The notes: generated from the letters alone by a model not told the origin. Shown: positions 50,585 to 60,138, counted from the first letter of the stretch. The stretch is 64,000 nt of DNA from Euryarchaeota archaeon UBA130 (GCA_002505775.1 DAVY01000007.1:17473-81472), one strand, 5' to 3'. Program-made: numbers and translations.

Positions 50585-52736
50585 AGTCTACTTGATTCGA
50601 TGTGATTTTATGAAGTCAGAACCAGAGTCATGCAGGCCACAAGATTGGGGTAAATTCGAGATAATAAGTCGAGATGGAGCAGCTAGGATTGGAAAGTTTC
50701 ACACATTACATGGGGCAATAACTACTCCTATGCTTCTCCCAGTTGTAAATCCAAATTTACGCACCATAGAGCCTAGAGAAATGTGGGAAAAGTACGGGGT
50801 GGAGGCACTGATAACTAATTCATATGTAATTTGGAAACATGAAAAACTTAGAGTCCCAGCTAAACAAGACGGCATCCACAAACTCATAGATTTCCCTGGG
50901 GCCATAGTCACAGATTCAGGAACATTCCAGTCCTACGTTTATGGAGATGTGGAGGTATCTCCAAAGGAAATTGTGGAATTTCAAAGAGAAATCGGCGTTG
51001 ATGTTGGGACAATGCTCGATGTCTTTGGTAGGCCTGATATGAGTAGGGAAGAGGCTGAGAATTCGGTCAATGAGACCTACAATAGAGTTTCTCTATCACT
51101 ATCCGAGGCCGGGGACTCAATATTACTCAATGGGCCTATCCAAGGAGGGGTGTATGAGGATCTAAGGGCAAAATCAGCTAAGCTGATGAGTCGAGTGGAT
51201 GAATCAGGAGCTACATTTGCCATACATCCGATTGGAGGAATAGTTCCCCTAATGGAGAAGCAAAGGTACCAAGAATTATTTTCCATCATTCTGGCAGTGA
51301 AATCCCAGATTCCACCAAACAAACCAATTCACATGTTCGGTTGCGGACATCCAATGCTATTCCCCCTCTCAGTGGCCCTTGGAGTTGACTTTTTCGATAG
51401 TGCTGCCTATGTGTTGTTTGCTCGTGATGATAGGATACTAACTCCAGAAGGAACCGTGAAGGTCCAAGGTCTCAAAGAGTGGCCAATATCTTCGGAGGCA
51501 CTGTTTGGCAGGACTCCAAGTGAAGTTCTCTCGCTACCAAAAGAAGAGAGATCCGAGATTTTAGCTAAGCACAATCTAGAGGTTACCCAGTCAGAGCTTT
51601 CCAAATGCAGAGAAGCAATCAGGAATGGTTCTATTTGGAGATTAGCGGAGGTTAGGAGTCATGCGTCCCCAAGACTTAGAGAGGCATTTGAGTGGGTCAT
51701 TAATCAGCTCGAAAAACTGGAAGAGACCGAGGTAGGGAGCTCGCTATTGGATATAATGGCCTCAACCAATCCAATCAGAAAGGGCGGAGAGCCATTATCA
51801 GATGATATCGAATACAGGCCACATATTCTACATTTGATGGCCCTTATTTCTCTCCGATGGAGGCCCCCGGGATCTTGGTGGGATGGTAGCTCAGGCCCCG
51901 TAGAAAAAGTCCTGATATTGGATAATTCTCCTCCTCCTTGGAGGGAGGGATCTATGGGCACAATCGTAAATCATCTACTCGACTGCCCTAGGACCGTAGT
52001 CCTAATCTCCACGCCACTCGGTCCTGTCCCTTATTCGTTCGAAGACGTGTCCCCCTTCTGCCATGTAGATGGTTCAGATAATATTTGGAATAATCAGACC
52101 GATTTGAATGACACTTCGGAAGAAATCTTGTACCTAGGTTTGGAAAACTCAGATGTAGTCATTTCAAAGTCATCTGAACCACTTCAATCATCATCTTCAG
52201 AAATTGACAAAGTGAGGGCTTGGCTAGACAGATGCTCGATTGTAGACAAGCTCTCAGTCTTTTGTGCGACACATCCGTTCAAACTGTGTGAGATTACTAA
52301 CTCAATGAACTCGAGAAGATCAAATACTGATAGAATGGTAAACGTCAGTTTTGGGGGCGTTCATGCCTTGTCTCCTAGGTTGAAGGATGGAGGGGTTTCG
52401 CTGACTGCAGAGGGAGCTAGGATTCTTTATTCTCTCAATGATGGCCCACCAGATCTTTTCGGTGAAACAAATCCCGATGAAGAGAAAGACTTCCCAGGAA
52501 TCCCTAGAGTAATGATAAGAGATGATGCCATTCCTTTTGTTGGGAAGGGCAGGAACGTAATGCACGGCTATGTCATAGGCGCTGACTCACATGTCACACC
52601 CGGACAACCCTGTGTGGTAGTTTCTGAAAAAGGAGAGCTAGTAGCCCATGGAGTCCCAACTTCGACTTCTTCTGAGATGGCCTGTTTTACCAAGGGAATC
52701 GCCGTAAAGGTCAGACAAGGCGTCCTGAAAGAGTAG
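50568..52736 (+). CDS. tgtA: Archaeosine tRNA-guanine transglycosylase with PUA domain, zinc cysteines missing
   Basis: Exchanges G15 of tRNA for preQ0. 722 residues. Catalytic barrel (about 30-370): IVTDSGTFQSYVYGD with first catalytic Asp, LNGPIQGGVYEDLR, FAIHPIGGIVP, HMFGCGHPMLFPLS and DFFDSAAYVLFARDDR with nucleophile Asp. At the zinc site, the CxCxxC of other archaeal TGTs is replaced by WPISSEALFG, while the His in LAKHNLE remains. About 440-560 (TPLGPVPYSFEDVSPFCHVD) resembles a C1/ArcS-type domain, and about 645-722 is a PUA domain (MIRDDAIPFVGKGRNVMHGY). Start ATG overlaps the preceding gene; ATG 50610 is an alternative. Confidence 0.9.
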   Translation: MARNNEVYLIRCDFMKSEPESCRPQDWGKFEIISRDGAARIGKFHTLHGAITTPMLLPVVNPNLRTIEPREMWEKYGVEALITNSYVIWKHEKLRVPAKQDGIHKLIDFPGAIVTDSGTFQSYVYGDVEVSPKEIVEFQREIGVDVGTMLDVFGRPDMSREEAENSVNETYNRVSLSLSEAGDSILLNGPIQGGVYEDLRAKSAKLMSRVDESGATFAIHPIGGIVPLMEKQRYQELFSIILAVKSQIPPNKPIHMFGCGHPMLFPLSVALGVDFFDSAAYVLFARDDRILTPEGTVKVQGLKEWPISSEALFGRTPSEVLSLPKEERSEILAKHNLEVTQSELSKCREAIRNGSIWRLAEVRSHASPRLREAFEWVINQLEKLEETEVGSSLLDIMASTNPIRKGGEPLSDDIEYRPHILHLMALISLRWRPPGSWWDGSSGPVEKVLILDNSPPPWREGSMGTIVNHLLDCPRTVVLISTPLGPVPYSFEDVSPFCHVDGSDNIWNNQTDLNDTSEEILYLGLENSDVVISKSSEPLQSSSSEIDKVRAWLDRCSIVDKLSVFCATHPFKLCEITNSMNSRRSNTDRMVNVSFGGVHALSPRLKDGGVSLTAEGARILYSLNDGPPDLFGETNPDEEKDFPGIPRVMIRDDAIPFVGKGRNVMHGYVIGADSHVTPGQPCVVVSEKGELVAHGVPTSTSSEMACFTKGIAVKVRQGVLKE

Positions 52737-52789
52737 TGCAAAATTGATTAATTTATCATATTATATTCGGGGATTAATTCAAGTGATGT

Positions 52790-52799
52790 CCTCTAGAGG
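52790..52799. promoter_or_regulatory. Palindrome in the ABC operon leader
   Basis: CCTCTAGAGG is a perfect 10-base palindrome about 36-45 bases before the first ABC ATPase start. It lies downstream of an AT-rich, TATA-containing stretch (52742-52770) that probably holds the promoter. Could be an operator or RNA stem. Confidence 0.3.
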
Positions 52800-52806
52800 G
52801 TCCATT

Positions 52807-52823
52807 GACTCCCTACGGGAGTC
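52807..52823 (+). promoter_or_regulatory. Hairpin just before the ABC operon start
   Basis: GACTCCC-TAC-GGGAGTC, a perfect 7-base stem with 3-base loop ending 11 bases before the ATG at 52835. In mRNA it would occlude the region where a ribosome site should be, so it may control translation of the exporter. Sequence is seen; the function is inferred. Confidence 0.4.
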
Positions 52824-52834
52824 GGGTGACTAAC

Positions 52835-53827
52835 ATGGCCTCAGAAACCTCCGAAGGGTTGCTAATTACTGCAAAATCCCTGAAGAAGATGTATGGCCCA
52901 CATCTCGCCTTGGATGATATTAATCTCGAAATCCCTCCGGGTGCAATAGGGATTCTAGGGCCTAACGGTGCGGGCAAGTCAACATTTTTCAAGTGCCTTC
53001 TGGGCCTGATAAAGACCACCTCTGGAGAGGGTTCGGTCCTTGGACATGATATCAGGACAGAAGGCGATTTGATTAGATCCAAGATAGGATATATGCCCGA
53101 GTATGACTCATTAGATCCAGGTCTAACCGCGATCGATCAGGTAAGGTATTCAGGCGAGTTACTTGGAATGAACCCAGACTCAGCTACTCAAAGAGCGCAT
53201 GAGGTACTACAGTATGTTGGGTTGAAAGATCAGAGGTATAGAAAGATTGAGACATTCAGCACCGGAATGAAACAAGCGGCTAAACTGGCTTGCGCCCTGA
53301 TACATGATCCAGACATTCTAATTTGCGACGAGCCAACAAATGGCCTTGATCAAAGGGCTAGGGAGTTTATGCTGCAGACCCTGAAAAAGACAGTTTCTGA
53401 AGGAGGGAGATCTGTCTTAATGAGCAGTCATGTCATGGATGATGTGGAGAGAGTCTGTGATAGGATTGTGATGATTCACAAAGGGAAGATAGTCGTCCAC
53501 AGAAGTATTGACGAAATGGTCAACCAAGTCGAGAAAGAAATCGAGATATCCGTTTGGGGCGGAGCGTCAAGAATGGAACAAGAATTGTCTTCCATTGGTC
53601 TTTCGGTAAGGAGAATGGGCAGGAATATGAGAGTCACCAAGGTCGATGAGGAGACATATACGAATATCCTTTCTTCAGCCGCCAAAGCGAAAGTACAAGT
53701 CAGAAAAATGACTGATTACGAGCCCGATTTAGAAGATATCTTTCTTTTAATTATGGATAAGCTAGGTGAGGATGTAAAGGAGACTGATGATCTCATTACT
53801 CCTCGTTACACGGGGGAAGGGCCATGA
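52835..53827 (+). CDS. ABC exporter ATP-binding protein 1
   Basis: 330 residues. Walker A LGPNGAGKSTFFKC, signature FSTGMKQAAKLACA, Walker B ILICDEPTNGLDQ, and switch MSSHVMDD. After the ATPase core it has about 100 residues (REFMLQTLKKTV to the end) of a C-terminal regulatory type found in ABC-2 exporters. Four genes overlap or nearly touch: its last bases overlap the permease ATG. The drive of an ABC-2 exporter for a lipid, polysaccharide or protein is likely; substrate unknown. Confidence 0.94.
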   Translation: MASETSEGLLITAKSLKKMYGPHLALDDINLEIPPGAIGILGPNGAGKSTFFKCLLGLIKTTSGEGSVLGHDIRTEGDLIRSKIGYMPEYDSLDPGLTAIDQVRYSGELLGMNPDSATQRAHEVLQYVGLKDQRYRKIETFSTGMKQAAKLACALIHDPDILICDEPTNGLDQRAREFMLQTLKKTVSEGGRSVLMSSHVMDDVERVCDRIVMIHKGKIVVHRSIDEMVNQVEKEIEISVWGGASRMEQELSSIGLSVRRMGRNMRVTKVDEETYTNILSSAAKAKVQVRKMTDYEPDLEDIFLLIMDKLGEDVKETDDLITPRYTGEGP

Positions 53828-54837
53828 AAAATGAGCTTGACATTTCAGGTGGAACGACTAGGATGGAGTCGGCATTCGGCTCTGGGGATGGTGATGATGA
53901 GGCAACTGCATCTGTCGCGCAAAAAGCTGAAGTTAAAGCCTCAATTTACGAACAGACCTATCGTCCATGGAGAGGCTCTCTAGGGCCCAGGTGGGTTAGG
54001 AATTACGCGATTTTTAGGCACCACGTATACGGAATATTCTCCAGTAAGGGCCATAGACACTATCATCCATTGGTAAGACTAACAATTTTGATAGTATTTC
54101 TCTTCTCGATTTCTCCTGTTGCAATGCTATTCCTGGCCTCTCTAGGAGGGCAAGGGGGATTTGGTGAAATCCTCTCAAGAATGTGGGGCATAAATAGGTA
54201 CAATTTATGGGGCCAAGTATTAGGATTCTTTCCTCGCAATCTCTGTATGTGGCCACTACTAACAGCGTTGGTTGTTGGAGGCATGATTTCTGATGATAGG
54301 AGGAATGGGACCAGCGCGATTTATTTTTCTAGACCGGTGAATAGGACAGATTACACCGCAATGAAGTATCTCAGTAGTGCAGTGGTTCTAGGTTTCGTAA
54401 TTGTTTTCTCGTACATTGTATACTACACGAGTGCCATTGTTCTGAATGGCGAGGGATGGGCCTTCCTTATCGATACGTTCCCAATCTTCATGGGCGGACT
54501 AATTGCTGGAATCCTCCTAGTAATAACATACACTTCAATAGGATTAGCTTTATCGAGTATTAGTCAAAGTAGATTCTTCGCTGCCGTAGCCTTCCTCGCG
54601 GTAATTTATGGTACGAAAATGGTCGCCTTCCTGATTGAATCAACATTCGATTCTTCGATCCTCTATTTACTAAGCCCGTACGATGGACTCGCTCACATAG
54701 GGCAATGGCTAGTCGGCATAGAGTCGAACTATGACCATCCCTTATCATTATCAATTGTATCAATACTATTGATTAACTTCCTATCTCTGTTGTTATTGAC
54801 AAGTAGAGTAAGCTCTTTGGAGGTGACAAGGGAATGA
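53824..54837 (+). CDS. ABC-2 exporter permease 1
   Basis: 337 residues with an N-terminal soluble, acidic stretch of about 75 residues and then six hydrophobic segments (LTILIVFLFSISPVAMLFLAS; LLTALVVGGMISDDR; YLSSAVVLGFVIVFSYIVYY; FMGGLIAGILLVITYTSI). The segment DDRRNGTSAIYFSRPVNRTD matches ABC-2 permeases in which a cytosolic loop contacts the ATPase. ATG overlaps the preceding stop (ATGA), and its stop overlaps the start of the second ATPase. Confidence 0.85.
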   Translation: MKNELDISGGTTRMESAFGSGDGDDEATASVAQKAEVKASIYEQTYRPWRGSLGPRWVRNYAIFRHHVYGIFSSKGHRHYHPLVRLTILIVFLFSISPVAMLFLASLGGQGGFGEILSRMWGINRYNLWGQVLGFFPRNLCMWPLLTALVVGGMISDDRRNGTSAIYFSRPVNRTDYTAMKYLSSAVVLGFVIVFSYIVYYTSAIVLNGEGWAFLIDTFPIFMGGLIAGILLVITYTSIGLALSSISQSRFFAAVAFLAVIYGTKMVAFLIESTFDSSILYLLSPYDGLAHIGQWLVGIESNYDHPLSLSIVSILLINFLSLLLLTSRVSSLEVTRE

Positions 54838-55766
54838 CATCAGAACTCCCAGCAGTAATGCTAGAGTCCGTATCTAAGTGGTACGGAGAAGTAATTGGGA
54901 TCAATGATGTGTCGCTAGCCATAGATGGCGGTGTTACGGGAGTCTTGGGCCCAAATGGGGCTGGCAAGTCCACATTGTTCAAGCTATTACTCGGAAGACT
55001 CAGGCCAAGCCAGGGGTCGGTAAGACTCTTCGGAACAGATCCGTGGGAGAGTACATCCCCTTTCAGGAGAGTGGGCTATGTCAGTGAAACCGAACCACTC
55101 TATGAGTGGATGACGGCTCTCGATTTTCTTACTACTATGGCAAGATTGCATGGCATGACCAGAGATGAGGCCAAGGAAAGAGCAGAGCATGTTTTAGACT
55201 TCGTCGGCCTCACCGACGTCAGACACAAGGAAGTCGGCAAGTACAGCAAAGGCATGCGTCAAAGGGTCAAAATCGCTCACGCATTAGTCCATGACCCCGA
55301 CTTAATTATCCTTGATGAGCCACTTCATGGATGCGACCCATTGGCTAGAACTAGCATTATGAGTGTGATTAGGGAATTGGGTAATCGAGGGAAGACTGTC
55401 ATTGTTTCAAGCCACATTCTTGAAGAAATAGAGAGAATAACGGAACAGATTGTCATACTTCACAACGGCAGACTATTGGCACTGGGTAATTTGCATGCGA
55501 TAAGGGGCCTTCTTGACAAGCACCCCCATAGGATAATGTTGGAGACAGAATCCCCAAGGGAACTAGCGAAGGAACTCATATCAGAGGACCCAATATATGG
55601 AGTGAGATTCCCAGAAGAAGGATGTTTGGAGATTCAAACCGGTGACCTATCAGAAGCACATGCAATTCTGCCCAATGCAATTGTCAAGTCAGGAATCAGG
55701 GTCACTTCGGTTGAAAATCCAGATGATAACTTAGATTCACTTCTCGGATATCTGGTGGGTGGTTAA
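54834..55766 (+). CDS. ABC exporter ATP-binding protein 2
   Basis: 310 residues. Walker A GPNGAGKSTLFKL, signature YSKGMRQRVKIAHAL, Walker B LIILDEPLHGCDPL, and the switch VSSHILEEIERIT. The C-terminal 75 residues after the switch are divergent from the first ATPase. Overlaps the preceding permease by 4 bases (ATGA) and precedes the second permease by 2 bases. The two ATPases and two permeases probably form one or two complexes. Confidence 0.94.
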   Translation: MTSELPAVMLESVSKWYGEVIGINDVSLAIDGGVTGVLGPNGAGKSTLFKLLLGRLRPSQGSVRLFGTDPWESTSPFRRVGYVSETEPLYEWMTALDFLTTMARLHGMTRDEAKERAEHVLDFVGLTDVRHKEVGKYSKGMRQRVKIAHALVHDPDLIILDEPLHGCDPLARTSIMSVIRELGNRGKTVIVSSHILEEIERITEQIVILHNGRLLALGNLHAIRGLLDKHPHRIMLETESPRELAKELISEDPIYGVRFPEEGCLEIQTGDLSEAHAILPNAIVKSGIRVTSVENPDDNLDSLLGYLVGG

Positions 55767-55768
55767 AC

Positions 55769-57433
55769 ATGGACGTTCAAGGAAGAGAGCTATCCGAGAC
55801 CGTTTGGACGAGGATGGATAGGAAGGCTGGAGCGGTGGTAGAACTGACCATAAGGCAACTAAGGCACAAAATTTCAACTTGGGTCGTTTTGTCTCTTGGA
55901 ACGGTACTGATGATCATGCTACTAGCATTTTATGTTGATGCGGTCAGAGAGGGATTTGAACCCGTGGATAATGATGGTGATAGCGTTGATGCCGATCGAG
56001 ATGGGTACCCTCTCGGACAAGAGAGAAAATACGGGACCAGTGACTGGGATGGAGAGCAATTCCCAGGATCAGGCACATACATATACGAGGGAGAAATCGA
56101 TTGGAATGACCAGAATAGAGAAATTTCTGGAAATAAAACATGGGAGGGAATGTCATTCCTAGACTCAACTTGGATTGATTTTGATTACAAAGGAGGGCAA
56201 TGGGACTACATCATAGATTGGGATGATGTAACTGATTGCCAAGATACTCGAGGGGAAGTATTCGTTGATTGGATTCCTGATTATTCCACGGCTTGTCAAT
56301 TAGAAAATGGAACATACGCCACAAATGGGAAGTTTACTGCCGAGGGCAATCTAACTGTCCCAATAGATTACTTTCTGTCATGGGGGTATATTACGGGAAT
56401 ATTTGATGTCCCGAAGGATCCGAAAGAAATGTACATCGACGAAGACGACATCGATTGGGACGGCTCAGGAGGGAGCCAAGGTTTCGATGATGATGGCGAT
56501 TGTCTCAGAATTGACTGGTACACGCAGGTCGATGGAAATGGAGATATGATGTGGTGGCAAGAGCCACACTATCCAGACTCCAATTTGAACGGTATCCCCT
56601 GTGATGTAGTTTGGGTAATTGATCCAGAAACCGGAGAAGTAATTTCGATAAATGCCGACTCTTCAGTCGACGAAGACCCTGTAGATGAGAACTATGTCGG
56701 AGAGGCCGGACATAGGACCTTTGTCATAGCTACAGGAAAGATAGCGTTTGTACTTCTTCTCGGCCTATTCTTGCCTCTATTTCTCTCACTAGGACTGGTC
56801 CGGGATGAGACTGAGAGAGGAACTCTGCACTATCTACTTTCAAAACCAATCCACAGAGGGGAATTCATCTTTTATCGCGTTTTGGGATATTTGGCAGTGG
56901 TCTCCGTCTTTGTTCTTATCCTATCGCTGGTTATGGCCTTAATCACCTCTGTAATAGGGCCCGGGGATAGTTTTGTTAGACTTGGTGACTTCCCTGTTTG
57001 GCTAGGAATTGCATTTACAACAATTCTAGTCCTCGCAGCCTATGGTTCTTTATTCAACACAATAGGCCTACTTCTCCCCAAGTACGGTGTATACCTGTGT
57101 ATAATCATCGGAGTTTGGGAGTTCGCAATGGGGTTCACGACACTAATTTCTCCCAGTTCGTCAGTCGCATCCCTGTCCGTCTCGCACTGGGGCCTGCAAC
57201 TGATTGACTCTGTTGTCTTGGCATCTTGGCCTGATACCATTCAATTCTCCCAGATGTCCTATGCGTTTGGCTTGGAAACTGGCCTGGAATGGATCTGGTC
57301 ACCTCCGGTTCATACTTTGGACACAAATAGCCCGTATCTCGGAATAATAACATCGACAATTGTCTTGTTAGGAACGTCTGCTGCCATGATTGGAATTGGA
57401 AGCGCAGTCTTCAGTAAGAGGGAGATAATGTGA
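55769..57433 (+). CDS. ABC-2 exporter permease 2 with large extracellular Asp-rich domain
   Basis: 554 residues. One TM near residues 35-55 (ISTWVVLSLGTVLMIMLLAFY) is followed by an extracellular domain of about 265 residues, Asp/Gly/Asn-rich with Ca2+-binding-like loops (DNDGDSVDADRDGYPLG, GFDDDGDCLRIDW). Then come several TM helices (FVLLLGLFLPLFLSLGLVRD, YLAVVSVFVLILSLVMAL, GTSAAMIGIGSAVFSKREI). The motif RDETERGTLHYLLSKPIHRG is typical of ABC-2 permeases. The ectodomain suggests binding of a substrate or the surface layer on export. Confidence 0.85.
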   Translation: MDVQGRELSETVWTRMDRKAGAVVELTIRQLRHKISTWVVLSLGTVLMIMLLAFYVDAVREGFEPVDNDGDSVDADRDGYPLGQERKYGTSDWDGEQFPGSGTYIYEGEIDWNDQNREISGNKTWEGMSFLDSTWIDFDYKGGQWDYIIDWDDVTDCQDTRGEVFVDWIPDYSTACQLENGTYATNGKFTAEGNLTVPIDYFLSWGYITGIFDVPKDPKEMYIDEDDIDWDGSGGSQGFDDDGDCLRIDWYTQVDGNGDMMWWQEPHYPDSNLNGIPCDVVWVIDPETGEVISINADSSVDEDPVDENYVGEAGHRTFVIATGKIAFVLLLGLFLPLFLSLGLVRDETERGTLHYLLSKPIHRGEFIFYRVLGYLAVVSVFVLILSLVMALITSVIGPGDSFVRLGDFPVWLGIAFTTILVLAAYGSLFNTIGLLLPKYGVYLCIIIGVWEFAMGFTTLISPSSSVASLSVSHWGLQLIDSVVLASWPDTIQFSQMSYAFGLETGLEWIWSPPVHTLDTNSPYLGIITSTIVLLGTSAAMIGIGSAVFSKREIM

Positions 57434-57437
57434 TTGC

Positions 57438-58634
57438 ATGAGCGAAGAAGATTTACACTTCAAAGGAGACTTCTCCTCCCTGTGGAGGTTGGATGTCATG
57501 CCCCCGATTCGCAGACTTTCATGGTGGTGGTGGTGGGCACTGATTCTCATTCCCGATGCAGAAAATCCAGGAAGATCAAAGCAACTGATGGTTCTATGGT
57601 CTACAAAAGAAACTCCTGCAATAAGGGTGAGTGGACATTGGTGGAAGCCCGGTGGAAGGATGTTCGTGGATGAGGATGGAGGACATGTAATACCCGGTAT
57701 GGTCTGTGCGTGGTGGTTTGACGGAGAGAAGATGTTTGAACCCTTAGTCAAGAGGGAATGTAGGATGGCTAGTATCTCGGACACTCACCCACTTTGGCCA
57801 GGCGAAGGAAAGGGAGAGGGTGCTGGCGCGGTGGTTCCACTAACTGACGAGGACATGTCCATAGGAATGGCACCAGGAAACAAATCATTCTGGATCAACC
57901 TCTCTAGTGATGAGGAGGCCATATCCAAAGGGGCCCCTGCCAAATTCAAAGCAGAGCTAACTCCTTGGTGGGGCCCCCCAAGCGAATTAACTTACAGGAA
58001 CAATGTATATTTTCTGGGAATGGGGTACGACATACTCAGACTTCAAGCCACAAAATGCAGGCTTTTAGTGGACGGAGAGGTTATGGAGGGAACAGGATAT
58101 TTCCAGAAGGTATCAGTGCAGGCCCCATCATTCCCTTGGTTTTGGGGGATGCTACATTTCGATGATGGCTCATATCTGGACTGGTTCATGCCTCATGTAA
58201 CGCCGATGTGGTCAGCTCGGGATGATGAGCCATGGAGGTTGAGAGATTTCTTCAGAACCCCAAACATAGGAACAGGAGTTTTCCATGACCGTAAGACAGG
58301 AAAGACCCAGAATTTCAATAACTGCACTGTTGAACTCTCCAAGCAAAATTCCCCTGATGCATTGAAGGACGAGAAAGGAAAACCTTTGCCGGAATTCTTG
58401 GTAAGGGTATGGAACGAAGATTCGAGTGCTAAGATAAGGGTGAGGGCAGTCAGCAGGGCCAGATGGGTTTTTGATCAGCCAACTAGGGCATCATGGGTCA
58501 GCCACCTTACTTACAATGAATACCCATTAGAGGTCATCTCGATTAATTACGAGGACTCAGAGGGGTCGAGGAATGAGAGCGATTATCAGTGGATCCACGG
58601 TAATGCCGAGCATGCATGGGGAGTTCTTCATTAG
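57438..58634 (+). CDS. Uncharacterised protein, possibly lipocalin-like, in ABC exporter operon
   Basis: 398 residues, with no signal peptide. Trp-rich b-strand-like segments (WWWWWALILIPDAENPG, GHWWKPGGRMFVDEDGGH, GTGYFQKVSVQAPSFPWFW, GMLHFDDGSYLDWFMPH) recall the double lipocalin fold of AttH/CrtC-type proteins, but I cannot confirm it. 4 bases after the permease, so it probably belongs with the exporter, perhaps processing a lipid or isoprenoid substrate. No catalytic motif identified. Confidence 0.65.
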   Translation: MSEEDLHFKGDFSSLWRLDVMPPIRRLSWWWWWALILIPDAENPGRSKQLMVLWSTKETPAIRVSGHWWKPGGRMFVDEDGGHVIPGMVCAWWFDGEKMFEPLVKRECRMASISDTHPLWPGEGKGEGAGAVVPLTDEDMSIGMAPGNKSFWINLSSDEEAISKGAPAKFKAELTPWWGPPSELTYRNNVYFLGMGYDILRLQATKCRLLVDGEVMEGTGYFQKVSVQAPSFPWFWGMLHFDDGSYLDWFMPHVTPMWSARDDEPWRLRDFFRTPNIGTGVFHDRKTGKTQNFNNCTVELSKQNSPDALKDEKGKPLPEFLVRVWNEDSSAKIRVRAVSRARWVFDQPTRASWVSHLTYNEYPLEVISINYEDSEGSRNESDYQWIHGNAEHAWGVLH

Positions 58635-58642
58635 GTGATAGA

Positions 58643-59536
58643 ATGGAAGATATAATCAATAATTATAGATCGCAAATAGATATCCAAGAGGTCAAAAAAA
58701 GGTTTCCTGAGATGACGGAATCAGAGACCCCGGTGTGGTATGGAGGTCCAGCACTGATGTCCATGTCTGGAAAATATGCCCTCTCAATATTGGTGCTACT
58801 AGTGCATATGGTTTTCTTTTGGGCGGCTAAATTCGAAGACGTAGAAGGGGAAGGTAATCTAAATTTGGTGGTCGGACTAGCTAAGGTACTTCTCGATGTG
58901 TCAGGTGTTTTCGGATTTGTCATTGTTATGATGTTGATAGCCAAAATCAACCACTTTTTGAACACCTCAACATCAGGGGGATGGACCACATCTTGGCTGG
59001 TCATCAATGGATTAATTCCCTTTACAATTGTTATAATGGACTGGGGAGGGAAGCTAGTTGGTAACTTTACCGATGGCGTTCCGGATACGCCAATGTGGCT
59101 AGATTGGTATTACCCGCTTCTAGGAGTACTTTCCACATCCTTCTCCCTGGCAATCACCACCCACTACAGAAACTCATTCCAGTACGCAATCACCGACAAG
59201 AGAGTTCACATCAGGAAGAAGTTCTTGTATTTTGACTCAAGCGCATTGGGAATACCCTTTGAGAAAGTTGAGAATCTCAAAGTCGAGCCTTCTGTGATAG
59301 GCAGAATCTTTGGCTTTGGTAACATCCACGTCATCACTGATGGCATTCAGTCAGAACCAAATATCGAAGACAAATCGAGTGGTGGCTCTCCTTTCCCACT
59401 ATCTTTCCTACTTGGATGGATTTTCATTCAGAGAAAAAAATCCCCTTCTACGGAAGATCCGAGTCAATGCCTATTCTGCATTAAGGACCCTATGTCGGTT
59501 TACAGCTTAATCAATGAGCTGATTGACAATTCATAG
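58643..59536 (+). CDS. PH-domain (bPH) membrane protein
   Basis: About 297 residues. TM helices at about 40-60, 80-105, 120-140 and 165-185 (ALSILVLLVHMVFFWAAK, VFGFVIVMMLIAKINHF, WLVINGLIPFTIVIMD), then a PH-like domain: YAITDKRVHIRKKFLYFDSS, then FEKVENLKVEPSVIGRIFGF. Start ATG 58643 follows the previous stop by 8 bases; the frame is also open further upstream. Same fold as the smaller protein at 47.0 kb. Probably a membrane-lipid or exporter-associated scaffold; function unknown. Confidence 0.75.
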   Translation: MEDIINNYRSQIDIQEVKKRFPEMTESETPVWYGGPALMSMSGKYALSILVLLVHMVFFWAAKFEDVEGEGNLNLVVGLAKVLLDVSGVFGFVIVMMLIAKINHFLNTSTSGGWTTSWLVINGLIPFTIVIMDWGGKLVGNFTDGVPDTPMWLDWYYPLLGVLSTSFSLAITTHYRNSFQYAITDKRVHIRKKFLYFDSSALGIPFEKVENLKVEPSVIGRIFGFGNIHVITDGIQSEPNIEDKSSGGSPFPLSFLLGWIFIQRKKSPSTEDPSQCLFCIKDPMSVYSLINELIDNS

Positions 59537-59562
59537 TTGCCATCCGCACCGTTCTTAACTGC

Positions 59563-60138
59563 ATGGCGTCCGATTATGTCCGAGGGGAGCCAATGACGGA
59601 CGACCAGATAACACAAGCAGCCCAGTTAATAGCCCAAGGAGACTTCATGGAAGCGATGAAAATATTCGAGAATTTCATTGAGTCCAACCCAGATGATCCT
59701 GCAGGATACCACGGATGGGCCGAAGCAGCCCTATTCGAGATTCAAGTGAATGGAAACTTTGACGAAAAAGGAAATGATAGGATAAATGAGGGGCAAGTCG
59801 CCGCATACTACAGACGAGCTTCATCGATGGATCCAGAAAACCCAGAATATTTGGCATCCCACGCCAAGGCATTACTAGAATTCGACAGAATATCGATGTC
59901 TGTGCGTGAATTCAGGAAGCTAAAGGATCTCGGAGATAAACTAGATGACTTGGATGTTTCCTCGCATTTTTATGAAGCAGCCAAGACCCTAATAGACCTA
60001 ATAGACCTCAAAACAGAATTCGATAGAAGCAATCCGAATGCGAGACAGTTCATACCGATTGCCCTTGAATTTGCTATGCTAGGACTAGGATTTTCATCTG
60101 TGGATGAAGCCATGGAGTATCTAGTCTCAGAGGATTGA
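59563..60138 (+). CDS. TPR-like repeat protein
   Basis: 191 residues. Helical repeats of TPR type, with QAAQLIAQGDFMEAMKIFEN, then PDDPAGYHGWAEAALFE, YYRRASSMDPENPEYLASHA. Likely a protein-protein adaptor with unknown partner. ATG 59593 with a strong GAGGGGAG SD is a reasonable alternative start. Its last 4 bases overlap truA, so the two are co-translated. Confidence 0.7.
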   Translation: MASDYVRGEPMTDDQITQAAQLIAQGDFMEAMKIFENFIESNPDDPAGYHGWAEAALFEIQVNGNFDEKGNDRINEGQVAAYYRRASSMDPENPEYLASHAKALLEFDRISMSVREFRKLKDLGDKLDDLDVSSHFYEAAKTLIDLIDLKTEFDRSNPNARQFIPIALEFAMLGLGFSSVDEAMEYLVSED

